From: a bacterium ADurb.Bin236
GTDB lineage: Bacteria > UBP15 > UBA6099
Direction of reading: 5' to 3'
NCBI GenBank assembly: GCA_002069885.1
Contig: MWCD01000043.1
Span: 1 to 32,828, forward strand
DNA length: 32,828 nucleotides
This document shows, in pieces, positions 24,838 through 32,828 of the stretch (the first letter of the stretch is position 1; each line of letters starts with the position of its first letter). The notes below the pieces were generated by a model. The model saw only the letters and a program-made list of their open reading frames with translations, was not told the origin of the DNA and searched no databases. The translations under genes and the position numbers were made by a program.

Positions 24838-27800
24838 TCAAATCACCGAGCCGTTGATGATGTTGTGCGCAATTTCATTCGAGTTATCCGGGGTGCCGGA
24901 AAACGGGTAAACCTTCGGCCAGCCCGGTTGCACAGCCTTTGAGTTTGTGAAGATGTTTCCCATGACCGCGTTCTTTTTCGCGGCTGCGGTTGTAACCATC
25001 ATGCCGAGGACGCGATTTCCGTTGATAACGCATGACGATCCCACGAACGTGCATGACAGGTTCACGCCGCCCGTGACATTGATGTCGCCGCACACGAAGT
25101 TGCCCGTGACCACCGAGAGCGACGACACGCCATCGATGTGCGCAAGATTCGTATATGCCCACGCGGTATTCGATGTGCCGCCGTAAGAGGAATTGAGCGG
25201 GTCAGCCCACGAGATGGTGTTGCCGGACACGCCGGTGATCATTCGCGTCTCGATGTCCTTGCTGCTCTGGAACGTGACGCAGTAGCCAGGCTGGAAGTTG
25301 TCCACATGCCCCGCCGTGTAAAACGTGCAGGATGTGCCGGTTGCGTAGAACTTCTGGCTGCCGTCTTCGGATTTGATGTTGAACTCGTCGAGGCAGGCGT
25401 TGCCCGCGATCTGCGCCCGGGGGACAATGGCGCTGATGGCGACCTGTTTGTTCGTGCGGATGACGTTGCCGGTCGCCGAGCCCCAGAAGCCGAGGGTCAG
25501 TGTGCCGCGAACCGAATTCCCGGACGCGCGCGAACCCTTGCCGCCCACGCTGAGACCACCGTCCTCTATGACGTTGTTGGCCGCGACGCTGTAGTCGCCG
25601 GCCAGCGTCATCCCGCTCTCGACATAATTGCCGACCGCCAGCGTCTTTTCCGTGGTGCCGCTGATGACCTGCAGGTTTCCCATGACGTAGTTGCCGCTGG
25701 CCGTTGCCGCGTTTTTCAGCTTCACGCTCCCGTGACACAGGTTGTTGTTGAAAACAACCCGGCCTTCATAATCCGTCGCGTCTATCGAGCCGATGTTGTT
25801 GTCGCAGCAGATGAAGGCGACGGTGTTCGAGCCGTCAACAAATATCTGTCCGGCAAAGGTGTTGCCGAGGAACAGGATGTCGCCGCCCGAAAAGGAGTAC
25901 GGGCTGGTCTGGAGCTTCACGGTCGGTTTGTCGGTTCCCACGAACAGCGTTTCCGACGTGTTTCCGATGATGTATGCGTTAAGAAGTCCGATGTTCGTGT
26001 CGGAATTACGCACGGCGTTGATGTCGAGATAGCCGTTGCCGCCACCATCGAAGTAGTTGAAGCAGATGAACGTCTCGTGGGTGTTGTCGCCCGCCGTGAT
26101 CCCGGATGACGGCGGCTGGCTATAGAAACTCTGTCCGGGGGAACCGTCGTAACCGTGCTGGAACGCGCTGTTCACAGTGCAGATGTAGAATCCATACATG
26201 CTGTCGTACACCACATCCACGACGGTTTTGTAATCGCTGTTAGTGCCGTCGCTGAATCCGACCGTCATGCCCACGGCAATCAATCCCGCGTTCACGACCG
26301 CGCTTGTTGCCCGGAACTGGTTGCTGCCCTGATTGACAGCAGAGTAGATGACATCATCGAGTTCATACCTGAAATTGCTCACGCCCTGGAACCGGTTGTA
26401 TTCGATGACCGTATTGCTGTTGAGTTCGCAGTAGATGCCGTGCCGCAGCCGCCGAAACACACAGTTTCGGATTTTGCCGTTCATGATCTCCTGTCCCCAT
26501 ACACCCCATTCGCCGCCGATTCCGATTGTGGTCGCGTAAAAATCGCTTCCGAAATCGGTGGTTTCGGCCTCGATGAAGCAGCCGTCGACGTCGAGCCGGG
26601 AGCCGTAATAGCGGTACGGGCTGATGCCGATACTGTTTTTCGGGACTTTGATCCAGAGGTTCAGAAACTTGTTTCCGGGAGACGCCTGGAGCATGCAGTA
26701 ATCGGAGAATCCCGCGGAGGGAACGAACGTTGGCATTACATCCGGGACGCCTTCCTCCATCGAGCCGAGCCCGTAGAGAATGGTGTTGTGCTTCATGGTC
26801 ACGTGTGAATTGAGGGTGTACGTGCCGGGTTTGACCCAGATAATGCCACCGCCGCTTCCGAGCGCATTGACAGCCTGCTGCAAATCCGAATAGGTGCCGG
26901 GCGCTCCAGCCGGGTCCATGACGATCCATGCCGCCTGCGCCGTGCCGCCGCCCGCGCCGATTTTACCGAGCACCCAGTCCATCGTCGCGGCGTCGGTTCC
27001 TGTCTGCGGATTGAGAAGTTCTGTAATGCGCTTGTTCCCGGCGCTGTTTCCCTTTGCGAGAACTGTAGAGAGGTCAGGCACCGCCGAGGACATCTTGAAC
27101 CAGCGTCCAGTGCCTGAAGTCGGGGCGATGATGCCGTCGCCGTCGTCCGCTCCCGTGGCGGTCTCGTCGAAACGGTACAGGGAACCTTTGTCTTCCACAA
27201 GGCGCACCTGTTTGTCGGAACGGTTCGCAGCCGCGATGTCGCGGAGATTCTGCACGGTCTGAACCGGCGAAGCGAACTTGGCCGCGACACCGGAAAGATC
27301 GCCAAGCGTGGCGAACGGGTTAGATGCGTTGGCGCCCGCCGCGCCGATTGCGGCATTGTAGAGATCGAGAGCGAGGTGATAACGCTCTGTCGGTGTGCCG
27401 CCCTGCATGGAAAGAAGATCGTTGTGATTCTTTCTGTGAATGGCCGTGTCAGCGAGATGCGCACCGATAGATGCGTTCCCGTTCACATCGGGAGAAACCG
27501 GCAGTCCGCCATTGAAAGAGGCTGTGTGTAGACCGGAATGCGCCGGAGATACCTGAGCCTGTGTGCATTGCCCGGACAGGTTTGCGATATTGACCTGATC
27601 CGAACCGCCAGCGCCATGTGTGGCCGCATGGGGCGTGACGACACCGATGCCGCCCTGAACAACGTCGATACGTGAATCAATTTCATTCAGGACTTCCTCG
27701 AGCGTGTCACCGGTGTAATTTGGATTCTGGACGTCGATATCCTCATCCTTGTGCCGGTGTCCGCTTCCAGGACGACCACCGACACGGTTCTGATACCCAG

Positions 27801-28362
27801 TGTCCGCCCCGGCGAGTATCATTCCTGTATTGCGTATGTCCGTGAGAACGCCGCCAGCCTCGATTGCGATGCCAAGGTAGTAATGGTCGGGTTCGGGAGT
27901 CGGAAGCGATGCGCCGATGGCTTTTCGGAGCGTCCAGTCGGTCTTCCACACTTTTACCGGCGTTTCCACGTTTGCGGGGAGCCTGTAGTCTCTTATCGCC
28001 GGGTCTTCCGCATTCGTCATGAGTTGCTCAACGGTGTCAATGAACCAGATTCCGTTTCCATTTGGGAACGCCACCGGCGCGTTCGGCTGCTCGGATGCAT
28101 GGACGTCTTCCGACAGTTCGAGCTTCAGACCGGCGATCCAGATGTCACCGGCATGGATTAAGGGATCGGTTGCGAGGCCGGATAACTTGAACCCGTCGTT
28201 TGGTGATCCGTTTCCGAGAAAATCACACACCGCTCGTCGCAGTCCGGTCTTGCTGATCTTCATGGCGAGGTTCAGGTCAGCGTCCATCACAGGGACGCCT
28301 TCCTGCCATTCCGGCTCGGTCCAGTTTTTCGTTTCATCAAACTGATTTCGGGATACGGTCAT
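24838..28362 (-). CDS. large phage tail fibre/tailspike with right-handed beta-helix
   Basis: This 1174-aa protein starts MTVSRNQFDETKNWTEPEWQEG and has an N-terminal attachment region, a linker with HAATHGAGGSDQV and HLADTAIHRKNHNDL typical of fibres, and then a long C-terminal region. The latter contains the pectate-lyase-like start AWIVMDPAGAPGTYSDLQQAVNAL and IIWVKPGTYTLNS, followed by many short NxVxxN-type turns of a right-handed beta-helix. Such proteins bind or cleave surface polysaccharide. The start overlaps the amidase stop as ATGA and has a perfect GGAGGTGA site. No catalytic residues can be assigned by eye. Confidence 0.85.
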   Translation of the reverse strand: MTVSRNQFDETKNWTEPEWQEGVPVMDADLNLAMKISKTGLRRAVCDFLGNGSPNDGFKLSGLATDPLIHAGDIWIAGLKLELSEDVHASEQPNAPVAFPNGNGIWFIDTVEQLMTNAEDPAIRDYRLPANVETPVKVWKTDWTLRKAIGASLPTPEPDHYYLGIAIEAGGVLTDIRNTGMILAGADTGYQNRVGGRPGSGHRHKDEDIDVQNPNYTGDTLEEVLNEIDSRIDVVQGGIGVVTPHAATHGAGGSDQVNIANLSGQCTQAQVSPAHSGLHTASFNGGLPVSPDVNGNASIGAHLADTAIHRKNHNDLLSMQGGTPTERYHLALDLYNAAIGAAGANASNPFATLGDLSGVAAKFASPVQTVQNLRDIAAANRSDKQVRLVEDKGSLYRFDETATGADDGDGIIAPTSGTGRWFKMSSAVPDLSTVLAKGNSAGNKRITELLNPQTGTDAATMDWVLGKIGAGGGTAQAAWIVMDPAGAPGTYSDLQQAVNALGSGGGIIWVKPGTYTLNSHVTMKHNTILYGLGSMEEGVPDVMPTFVPSAGFSDYCMLQASPGNKFLNLWIKVPKNSIGISPYRYYGSRLDVDGCFIEAETTDFGSDFYATTIGIGGEWGVWGQEIMNGKIRNCVFRRLRHGIYCELNSNTVIEYNRFQGVSNFRYELDDVIYSAVNQGSNQFRATSAVVNAGLIAVGMTVGFSDGTNSDYKTVVDVVYDSMYGFYICTVNSAFQHGYDGSPGQSFYSQPPSSGITAGDNTHETFICFNYFDGGGNGYLDINAVRNSDTNIGLLNAYIIGNTSETLFVGTDKPTVKLQTSPYSFSGGDILFLGNTFAGQIFVDGSNTVAFICCDNNIGSIDATDYEGRVVFNNNLCHGSVKLKNAATASGNYVMGNLQVISGTTEKTLAVGNYVESGMTLAGDYSVAANNVIEDGGLSVGGKGSRASGNSVRGTLTLGFWGSATGNVIRTNKQVAISAIVPRAQIAGNACLDEFNIKSEDGSQKFYATGTSCTFYTAGHVDNFQPGYCVTFQSSKDIETRMITGVSGNTISWADPLNSSYGGTSNTAWAYTNLAHIDGVSSLSVVTGNFVCGDINVTGGVNLSCTFVGSSCVINGNRVLGMMVTTAAAKKNAVMGNIFTNSKAVQPGWPKVYPFSGTPDNSNEIAHNIINGSVI

Positions 28363-28886
28363 TTCTTCACCTCCGCGAGAGACATCTTCTCTGCGACAGC
28401 TTTCCGCACGGCGTTCATGCTCACGTTTTTACCGGGACACGTTTTGCTGTAGCCTTCCTTGCCGATCTTCCGCTGCATTTCTCCGTGTCCGAAAATCGCC
28501 GTGCGGGGATCGAGTCCGTACTTCCGGCACCAGAACGCGAGAAGGTCCGTTAGCTTTTCCATCTGACGCTCGGTCGGTGCATCCTTGTCGAAATCGCCGA
28601 TGAGACAGACATGAAGCGAGTCGGCGTTCGCGTATTTGCAGCCGTTCGAGAATTTGTCTTCCGGCCAGATGCGGTCGACGCGACCGTCCGCGGCCGCGAC
28701 TGGTTTTCGTTTGCTCCACGCGTTGTAGTTGGGATAGCCGTTGCAGATGACAACGTGATAGCCGGGAGCGCCCCAGCCGTTTCCTTTCGGCTTGGGATTA
28801 GTGTGCCACTGGGTGACGACAGCGCCGTCACCCCAGTTGCTCACGGAGTGATGGACGATGAGATTCCTAATTTTTCTATTTGCCAT
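28359..28886 (-). CDS. N-acetylmuramoyl-L-alanine amidase (phage endolysin type)
   Basis: This 175-aa protein resembles amidase_2/PGRP enzymes that cut the bond between muramic acid and L-alanine in peptidoglycan. Near the N-terminus, LIVHHSVS supplies a zinc His; a GAPGYHVVI motif follows; near the end, GHGEMQRK and the TCPGK motif provide the second His and the Cys ligand. It has no signal peptide, so release would depend on a holin or pore. It overlaps the fibre gene by ATGA, an unusual place for a lysis gene, suggesting either an endolysin or a tail-associated murein hydrolase. An AAAGGAAG site precedes the start. Confidence 0.85.
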   Translation of the reverse strand: MANRKIRNLIVHHSVSNWGDGAVVTQWHTNPKPKGNGWGAPGYHVVICNGYPNYNAWSKRKPVAAADGRVDRIWPEDKFSNGCKYANADSLHVCLIGDFDKDAPTERQMEKLTDLLAFWCRKYGLDPRTAIFGHGEMQRKIGKEGYSKTCPGKNVSMNAVRKAVAEKMSLAEVKK

Positions 28887-28904
28887 GAGTGATACTTCCT
28901 TTCG

Positions 28905-29402
28905 TCAGTTCTGTTCGCGCCGCACGGTGATCCGCATGATGCGTTCGAGATTGAAGTTGTTGGACTTTGATATGCGCTCGTGGATGACGTAGTTGAAAAG
29001 AACATGATCCGGGTCGGGCCCGACAAGCCCGAACTCGCGGAGCTGCGCGTTTGCCTCTTCGGCCATGAAAACGACACGAACGTCAATCGTATCGGTCGGC
29101 GTCGGCGAGAAACGATTGTTCACGGCATCCCAGTATGAAACCGTGACCGGCTTCATAAGAACGGGGGCAACGAGGCAAGTCCTGTCTGCGGTCGCTTCCT
29201 CGGGGGCCGTGTCCCACGCGGGATCGCCGCTTCCGACTTGCCATTGTGCGATGCCATTCATCAGATTGCCGAGCGCACCTACCACGAGGCCGAGCCCTGA
29301 GTCGGTCACGATGTTGTGTCCCTCGCGGATGATTTCGGAGCGGCCATTGAGATAGTGCGCTATGTCCATGAAACGGCCTTCAATCGTGAAAGCCGTTTTC
29401 AT
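28905..29402 (-). CDS. phage tail/baseplate protein of unknown function
   Basis: The 165-aa protein begins MKTAFTIEGRFMDIAHYLNG and looks beta-rich, with TDSGLGLVVGALGNL and RERFG-like segments as in phage tail proteins linking baseplate to fibres. I chose the ATG at 29402 because it overlaps the upstream stop as ATGA; alternatives are 29429 (MENSV) and 29468. Function is inferred only from position between the gpI-like baseplate gene and the amidase/fibre genes. Confidence 0.6.
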   Translation of the reverse strand: MKTAFTIEGRFMDIAHYLNGRSEIIREGHNIVTDSGLGLVVGALGNLMNGIAQWQVGSGDPAWDTAPEEATADRTCLVAPVLMKPVTVSYWDAVNNRFSPTPTDTIDVRVVFMAEEANAQLREFGLVGPDPDHVLFNYVIHERISKSNNFNLERIMRITVRREQN

Positions 29403-30454
29403 AGGAATGTGAGTAACGGAGTTCTCCATAAGAGATTGTTGGTTGTCCTTTCTGATAGGATTTGCCATTCGCTTGATGTGAATGCGTCTGTGAGAAGCCA
29501 GTTGTTTGACAGAAGGTCCGCCTGCGCCGGTCGCCAGTCCCCGATGCAGCCGGATTCCTCGTTGTACGTGGCGAGTTCGAGAATCACGGACATGCAGGCG
29601 GGCACCCAAAAACGAAGGATACGAAACAACTTGTTTCGAACTTTCTCGAACATGTGGAAGTCGTAAGTCGCCTTGATCTTGATGCGGATTCTGTCTGGGG
29701 ATTTATCGCCGCCGAGGATATAGTCCGCCGTGTCTGCGGACGTATCCATGTTCATCGTGACGTTAGGATCACTCACCTTGAGCGTCGTGCTGTCGGGATG
29801 GCCGGTCATGAGAATGTTGCGGTTGTACTTGATGACCTCCATGTCCCAGTTCATGATCCCCTGAATCAAGTCAATCAGCCCGCGCCGAGTGCCTTTCTTT
29901 CGGTAGATGGCGACGGCGCGCTTTATCTCGGCCCGCTGGCGCAGCACCGGCAGTTCGCGGTTCAGCAGCCAGCCGACATTCCACGCGAGATGCTCGAGCA
30001 GGTCATCGCGTGCTTCGTTCACATTGGATGTGTCGTTAAGACCGGATTGTGTTGCCCTGAACTTCTCCAGTTCCCATGCGATGATTCCGAGGAACCGGAG
30101 CAGCTCGTCGTTCTCGTCATTTCGTTCGTAGAGTTCCGGGAGATTGCCGTATAGCTTGCCATGATAATCGAATGACATCTCGCATCGGATGCGCGAGCGG
30201 TCAACTTCCACGGGCACATCAATCCATGCGCCGAATGCGTCTTGAAAGAACACACGGTAGTAGTTGTAGAAACCGTGCGCGGGAGACGGGTCGACAAAGG
30301 ACTCCACCGCCGGGGCGGCGTCGGACACGACGATTCCGTCATGGATGTTCCGGGGATAATCCCTCGTTTTCCTGACGAGAATAGTCCGAGCCGCGTCCGG
30401 AGGATTTGTCCATGACACGATTATCGAGTTATCACGATCATGCGACGTCAGCAT
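29399..30454 (-). CDS. baseplate/tail protein, P2 gpI-like
   Basis: This 351-aa protein has an N-terminal fibronectin-III-like segment (IIVSWTNPPDAARTILVRK to about residue 85) and a central region (about 100-210) with LPELYERNDENDELLRFLGIIAW, LLEHLAWNVGWLL and YRKKGTRRGLIDLI, the pattern of the P2 gpI tail family found in contractile baseplates. An AAGGAG site precedes the ATG at 30454. It follows the 778-codon gene by 9 nt and overlaps the next gene by ATGA. The match implies a contractile-tail phage or tailocin. Confidence 0.75.
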   Translation of the reverse strand: MLTSHDRDNSIIVSWTNPPDAARTILVRKTRDYPRNIHDGIVVSDAAPAVESFVDPSPAHGFYNYYRVFFQDAFGAWIDVPVEVDRSRIRCEMSFDYHGKLYGNLPELYERNDENDELLRFLGIIAWELEKFRATQSGLNDTSNVNEARDDLLEHLAWNVGWLLNRELPVLRQRAEIKRAVAIYRKKGTRRGLIDLIQGIMNWDMEVIKYNRNILMTGHPDSTTLKVSDPNVTMNMDTSADTADYILGGDKSPDRIRIKIKATYDFHMFEKVRNKLFRILRFWVPACMSVILELATYNEESGCIGDWRPAQADLLSNNWLLTDAFTSSEWQILSERTTNNLLWRTPLLTFL

Positions 30455-30463
30455 GGATGCTCC

Positions 30464-32828
30464 TTACTTCTTCAGAAACGGCGCTATGGTGAGAAACGCG
30501 GGCAGGATATTGTGAAGGTCGTTCATGACGCTGAACGCCGCAAGCATCGAGCGGAACTGATCGGCGCGGGAAACTGTCGCACTCGAATAGTCCGGCTGCG
30601 TAAGGATTGTGAGCGGCGCTCCGTCCGCGTCCGGTGGCACGAGGACTTCGCCGACCTTGATGTGGCCGGACGGCGCGTCCTGCGCCAGAGGCTCGTCATA
30701 GGGCGAGAACTCGAAGATGGCCGAATAGGGAATACCGGAGAGCGCGATACCGGGAGCGTAGAACTTGCCCTTGAGATATGCCGATCCAAGAGCGACCGCG
30801 ATTGCGGACGGAAAGTTGTATCTTTTCCCGGTGAAGATTGGTTCCTGATAGGGAAGCAACTCGACCGTGACGTAATCTGGATTGATGACGTCGGTTGTGA
30901 GGAGCGGAATGTCTGTCCCAACGGAACACTTGAATCCGTCCGGGGCGAGCTGTGTATAATCCGTTCCGCCGCCGCCCTGCACCGGAAGGCCGCTGCTGGA
31001 TACGAGTGTGGTGTCGTCGCAGATGAAGACATCGTTGCCGCCGTTCGTATCATGCCAGCTCGCAGTGGCACCGTTCTTGTCATAAGTCACGGTGTTGGAA
31101 GAGCTTGGCGCACCGGTGATGTTGTTCTTCTGGAACGCGACATAGTTCTCGGAACGGGATTTGATGACCGGCGTGAATTCCTGCGCGAGCGGCATGGACT
31201 TGGTGTTGTTGGAATTGAGAACATTCCAGCCAATGTGGATGTCCCCTTTGCATGTTTCGCGGTAAACGGTGCCGAGCCAGTCCGGGAACTCGTTGTTGTT
31301 GTGATCGCGCAGATTGTCCGAGCCCGCGTAACACTCGCGGTTTTCGCCGTCGCCGCAGATGAAGGAAATGCAGGAGAGTTCGAGCCCGTCGTGGTCGTAT
31401 GTGATCTTCACCGGTTTGCCGACATCAGCATCGGCGACACCGTCCAGATGCAGGACGCGCTCGGTGTAGTTGTTGCCGTTCATGATGCGGTAACCGGCAC
31501 GAATCTTCATATTGCCGTTGTACTGAAACCCGCTCAGTCGGTAGTAATCGCTTATCGAGCCACCACGGAAAATATGTGCGTTGTTGAGGACGACACCGAT
31601 CTTGCTATCGCCGGGGAGCGACTGCACCATGACCGACCACATCGTGTCGTATTTCTCGTTGTTCTGATCCCCCTCGATTGCGAGGAATATCTCTTTGCCG
31701 ATGGGCGGCGTGGTGTGCCCATCGTTGAGAACGACCTCGATCTGCGTGTTTGTCGGATTGCGCCATTCGGTGCGGTTGTTGCTGATGCGGCTGGCCATCG
31801 CGATCTGGTCGCCGTTCATGACATCGACCGCGGATGTGAATGACGGAGAAACTGGTGCCGTGTTCAAATCCCATGCGGCGGCATTTCCGGCAAGTTCGAG
31901 AATTATCGGGAGCGGGTCAAACCCGTTGCCGTCATCGTTCCCGCTCATTTCGCCCTGCAGCGAGTTGTAGGGACGCGTCACGTTGTCGTTGTTGTTCTGA
32001 TTGAATATGGAACCGACCGCGCCTTCCTCCGAGCTGCTTGCGCCACAGATGAGAACGCCGGAGCCGTCCATGCCGCTGCCCGGCAGCGCTACGAGGTCAC
32101 CTTTGGCCGATAGAGCCCTGACAGAATCCGTCACAACCTCCATCGCGTGGATTGTGATAGTGCCGAACGTAAGCGGCTGGCCGAACATCTTTACAGCCGA
32201 AGGCGGGTTGGGAATGCGGACGCTCGCCATGATGGGCTTTGCGAACTTGAGTTGCATCGTGAGGGGCAGGATAGACGCGAGGAATGTCCGAGCGCCGGAT
32301 TCCACACCCGTGAACTTCCAGAAGCCGGGGATGGAGAAAAACACATTGTTGTCCTCGTTCGAGAACCAGAAAGCGTCCACGACAGCCCCGGACTCAGCGT
32401 CGAACTCCGCGATGATGACGTTGCCGGGAATACTGTCGTTCGACACAATGCACGCGAAGAAGTAGCTGTCACCTGTTCCCGCAGCATTCGGAGCAACGCA
32501 TCCGAGCGGAATCACGGCGATGAGTTCGCCGACGTTCGAGCGGAATGTGGACGTGAAGTGAAGATCGACATCTGTATCCGTGAAAGCACCCGTCGCTGGA
32601 TCGAAATTCAGAATTTTCGGAATCACGCTGTCCGGCGGTCCCTGCATGAACATTTCAAGCGGCAGTTCGTAAGCCGGTGCGATGAGAGTTTCTACGGCGG
32701 GGTCGTAATGCGCGAGAAGCGTCGGGATGACGAAAAGCGTCCCCGTCTTTCCGGTCGGGTTGAGCAGTTCATCCAGCCCCGATGTGTTCCGGTCGTACAT
32801 CTTCGTGACGCGGAGCGGGCCTTCAACG
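30464..32828 (-). CDS. large phage structural protein, 5' end outside the window
   Basis: The frame is open from the stop at 30464 to the window edge at 32828. The first ATG in view (32800) lies behind the in-frame codons VEGPLRVTK and has no ribosome site, so the true start is probably upstream. At least 787 residues are visible. The protein is beta-rich, with repeated Asn/Gly-rich, Ser/Thr-rich segments and no catalytic motif that I recognise. Position at the head of the tail-gene run suggests a tail sheath accessory, baseplate or adhesion protein; there is no motif to decide. Confidence 0.7.
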   Translation of the reverse strand, partial: VEGPLRVTKMYDRNTSGLDELLNPTGKTGTLFVIPTLLAHYDPAVETLIAPAYELPLEMFMQGPPDSVIPKILNFDPATGAFTDTDVDLHFTSTFRSNVGELIAVIPLGCVAPNAAGTGDSYFFACIVSNDSIPGNVIIAEFDAESGAVVDAFWFSNEDNNVFFSIPGFWKFTGVESGARTFLASILPLTMQLKFAKPIMASVRIPNPPSAVKMFGQPLTFGTITIHAMEVVTDSVRALSAKGDLVALPGSGMDGSGVLICGASSSEEGAVGSIFNQNNNDNVTRPYNSLQGEMSGNDDGNGFDPLPIILELAGNAAAWDLNTAPVSPSFTSAVDVMNGDQIAMASRISNNRTEWRNPTNTQIEVVLNDGHTTPPIGKEIFLAIEGDQNNEKYDTMWSVMVQSLPGDSKIGVVLNNAHIFRGGSISDYYRLSGFQYNGNMKIRAGYRIMNGNNYTERVLHLDGVADADVGKPVKITYDHDGLELSCISFICGDGENRECYAGSDNLRDHNNNEFPDWLGTVYRETCKGDIHIGWNVLNSNNTKSMPLAQEFTPVIKSRSENYVAFQKNNITGAPSSSNTVTYDKNGATASWHDTNGGNDVFICDDTTLVSSSGLPVQGGGGTDYTQLAPDGFKCSVGTDIPLLTTDVINPDYVTVELLPYQEPIFTGKRYNFPSAIAVALGSAYLKGKFYAPGIALSGIPYSAIFEFSPYDEPLAQDAPSGHIKVGEVLVPPDADGAPLTILTQPDYSSATVSRADQFRSMLAAFSVMNDLHNILPAFLTIAPFLKK

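Noticed and set aside
25138-26109. 323-codon plus-strand frame opposite the fibre gene
   Set aside because: It is antisense to a well-supported beta-helix protein and its composition is that of a shadow frame.
30440-31843. 467-codon plus-strand frame opposite the large phage protein
   Set aside because: It is a GC-driven shadow of the minus-strand gene, with valine- and arginine-rich low-complexity composition and no ribosome site.
1-32828. CRISPR arrays, integrase genes or clear att repeats
   Set aside because: I looked for regular repeats and recombinase motifs and saw none. The tRNA-like gene could be an attachment site, but no second copy of its 3' end was found by eye.

Overview
The window is bacterial DNA, probably a chromosomal accessory region with a prophage or phage-derived tail element. 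The reasons are strong Shine-Dalgarno sites, dense operons with ATGA start/stop overlaps, a peptidoglycan amidase and contractile-tail genes. I cannot name the genus. Base composition is mosaic: the SIR2-HerA block and part of the methyltransferase gene are visibly more AT-rich than the phage genes and the amidoligase cluster. Two anti-phage systems and one amidoligase cluster lie beside the phage genes, so it reads as a defence island next to or inside a prophage.

Left part (488-14983, + strand). A DISARM-related operon encodes three large proteins joined by ATGA overlaps: a 1725-aa DEAD/DEAH helicase with a degenerate DUF1998-like domain and a nuclease-like tail, a 955-aa DrmD-like SNF2 ATPase, and a 1260-aa Eco57I/DrmMI-like adenine methyltransferase. 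An RhuM-family gene follows, then a 66-aa EF-hand membrane microprotein and a TPR protein, closely spaced on the same strand.

Middle left (15148-18407, - strand). A tight seven-gene operon holds an amidoligase, a zinc-ribbon protein, three small proteins of unknown function, a class II glutamine amidotransferase and a gamma-glutamylcyclotransferase-like protein. Together these suggest formation and trimming of amide or isopeptide bonds on an unknown target.

Middle right (18930-23391, + strand). A SIR2 NADase-like gene and a HerA-type ATPase gene overlap by ATGA and form a SIR2-HerA-type defence pair. A third gene 10 nt downstream carries an RNxxxH motif (RNWIIH) typical of HEPN ribonucleases. 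Its last 15 nt lie inside a tRNA-like gene that is canonical except for about 30 extra nt in the anticodon loop, which contain an 8-bp hairpin. A strong bidirectional hairpin terminator (23410-23442) separates this unit from the convergent phage genes.

Right part (23499-32828, - strand). This is a phage late operon read right to left: a large structural protein open at the window edge, a P2 gpI-like baseplate protein, a small tail protein, an endolysin-type amidase, a 1174-aa beta-helix fibre/tailspike, a small unknown protein and two single-TM proteins that may serve lysis. Head, portal, terminase and integrase genes are not in the window.

The best candidates for something undescribed are the SIR2-HerA-HEPN-tRNA-like unit, the DISARM-like operon with its calcium-loop microprotein and TPR add-on, and the amidoligase operon with its small unknown proteins.
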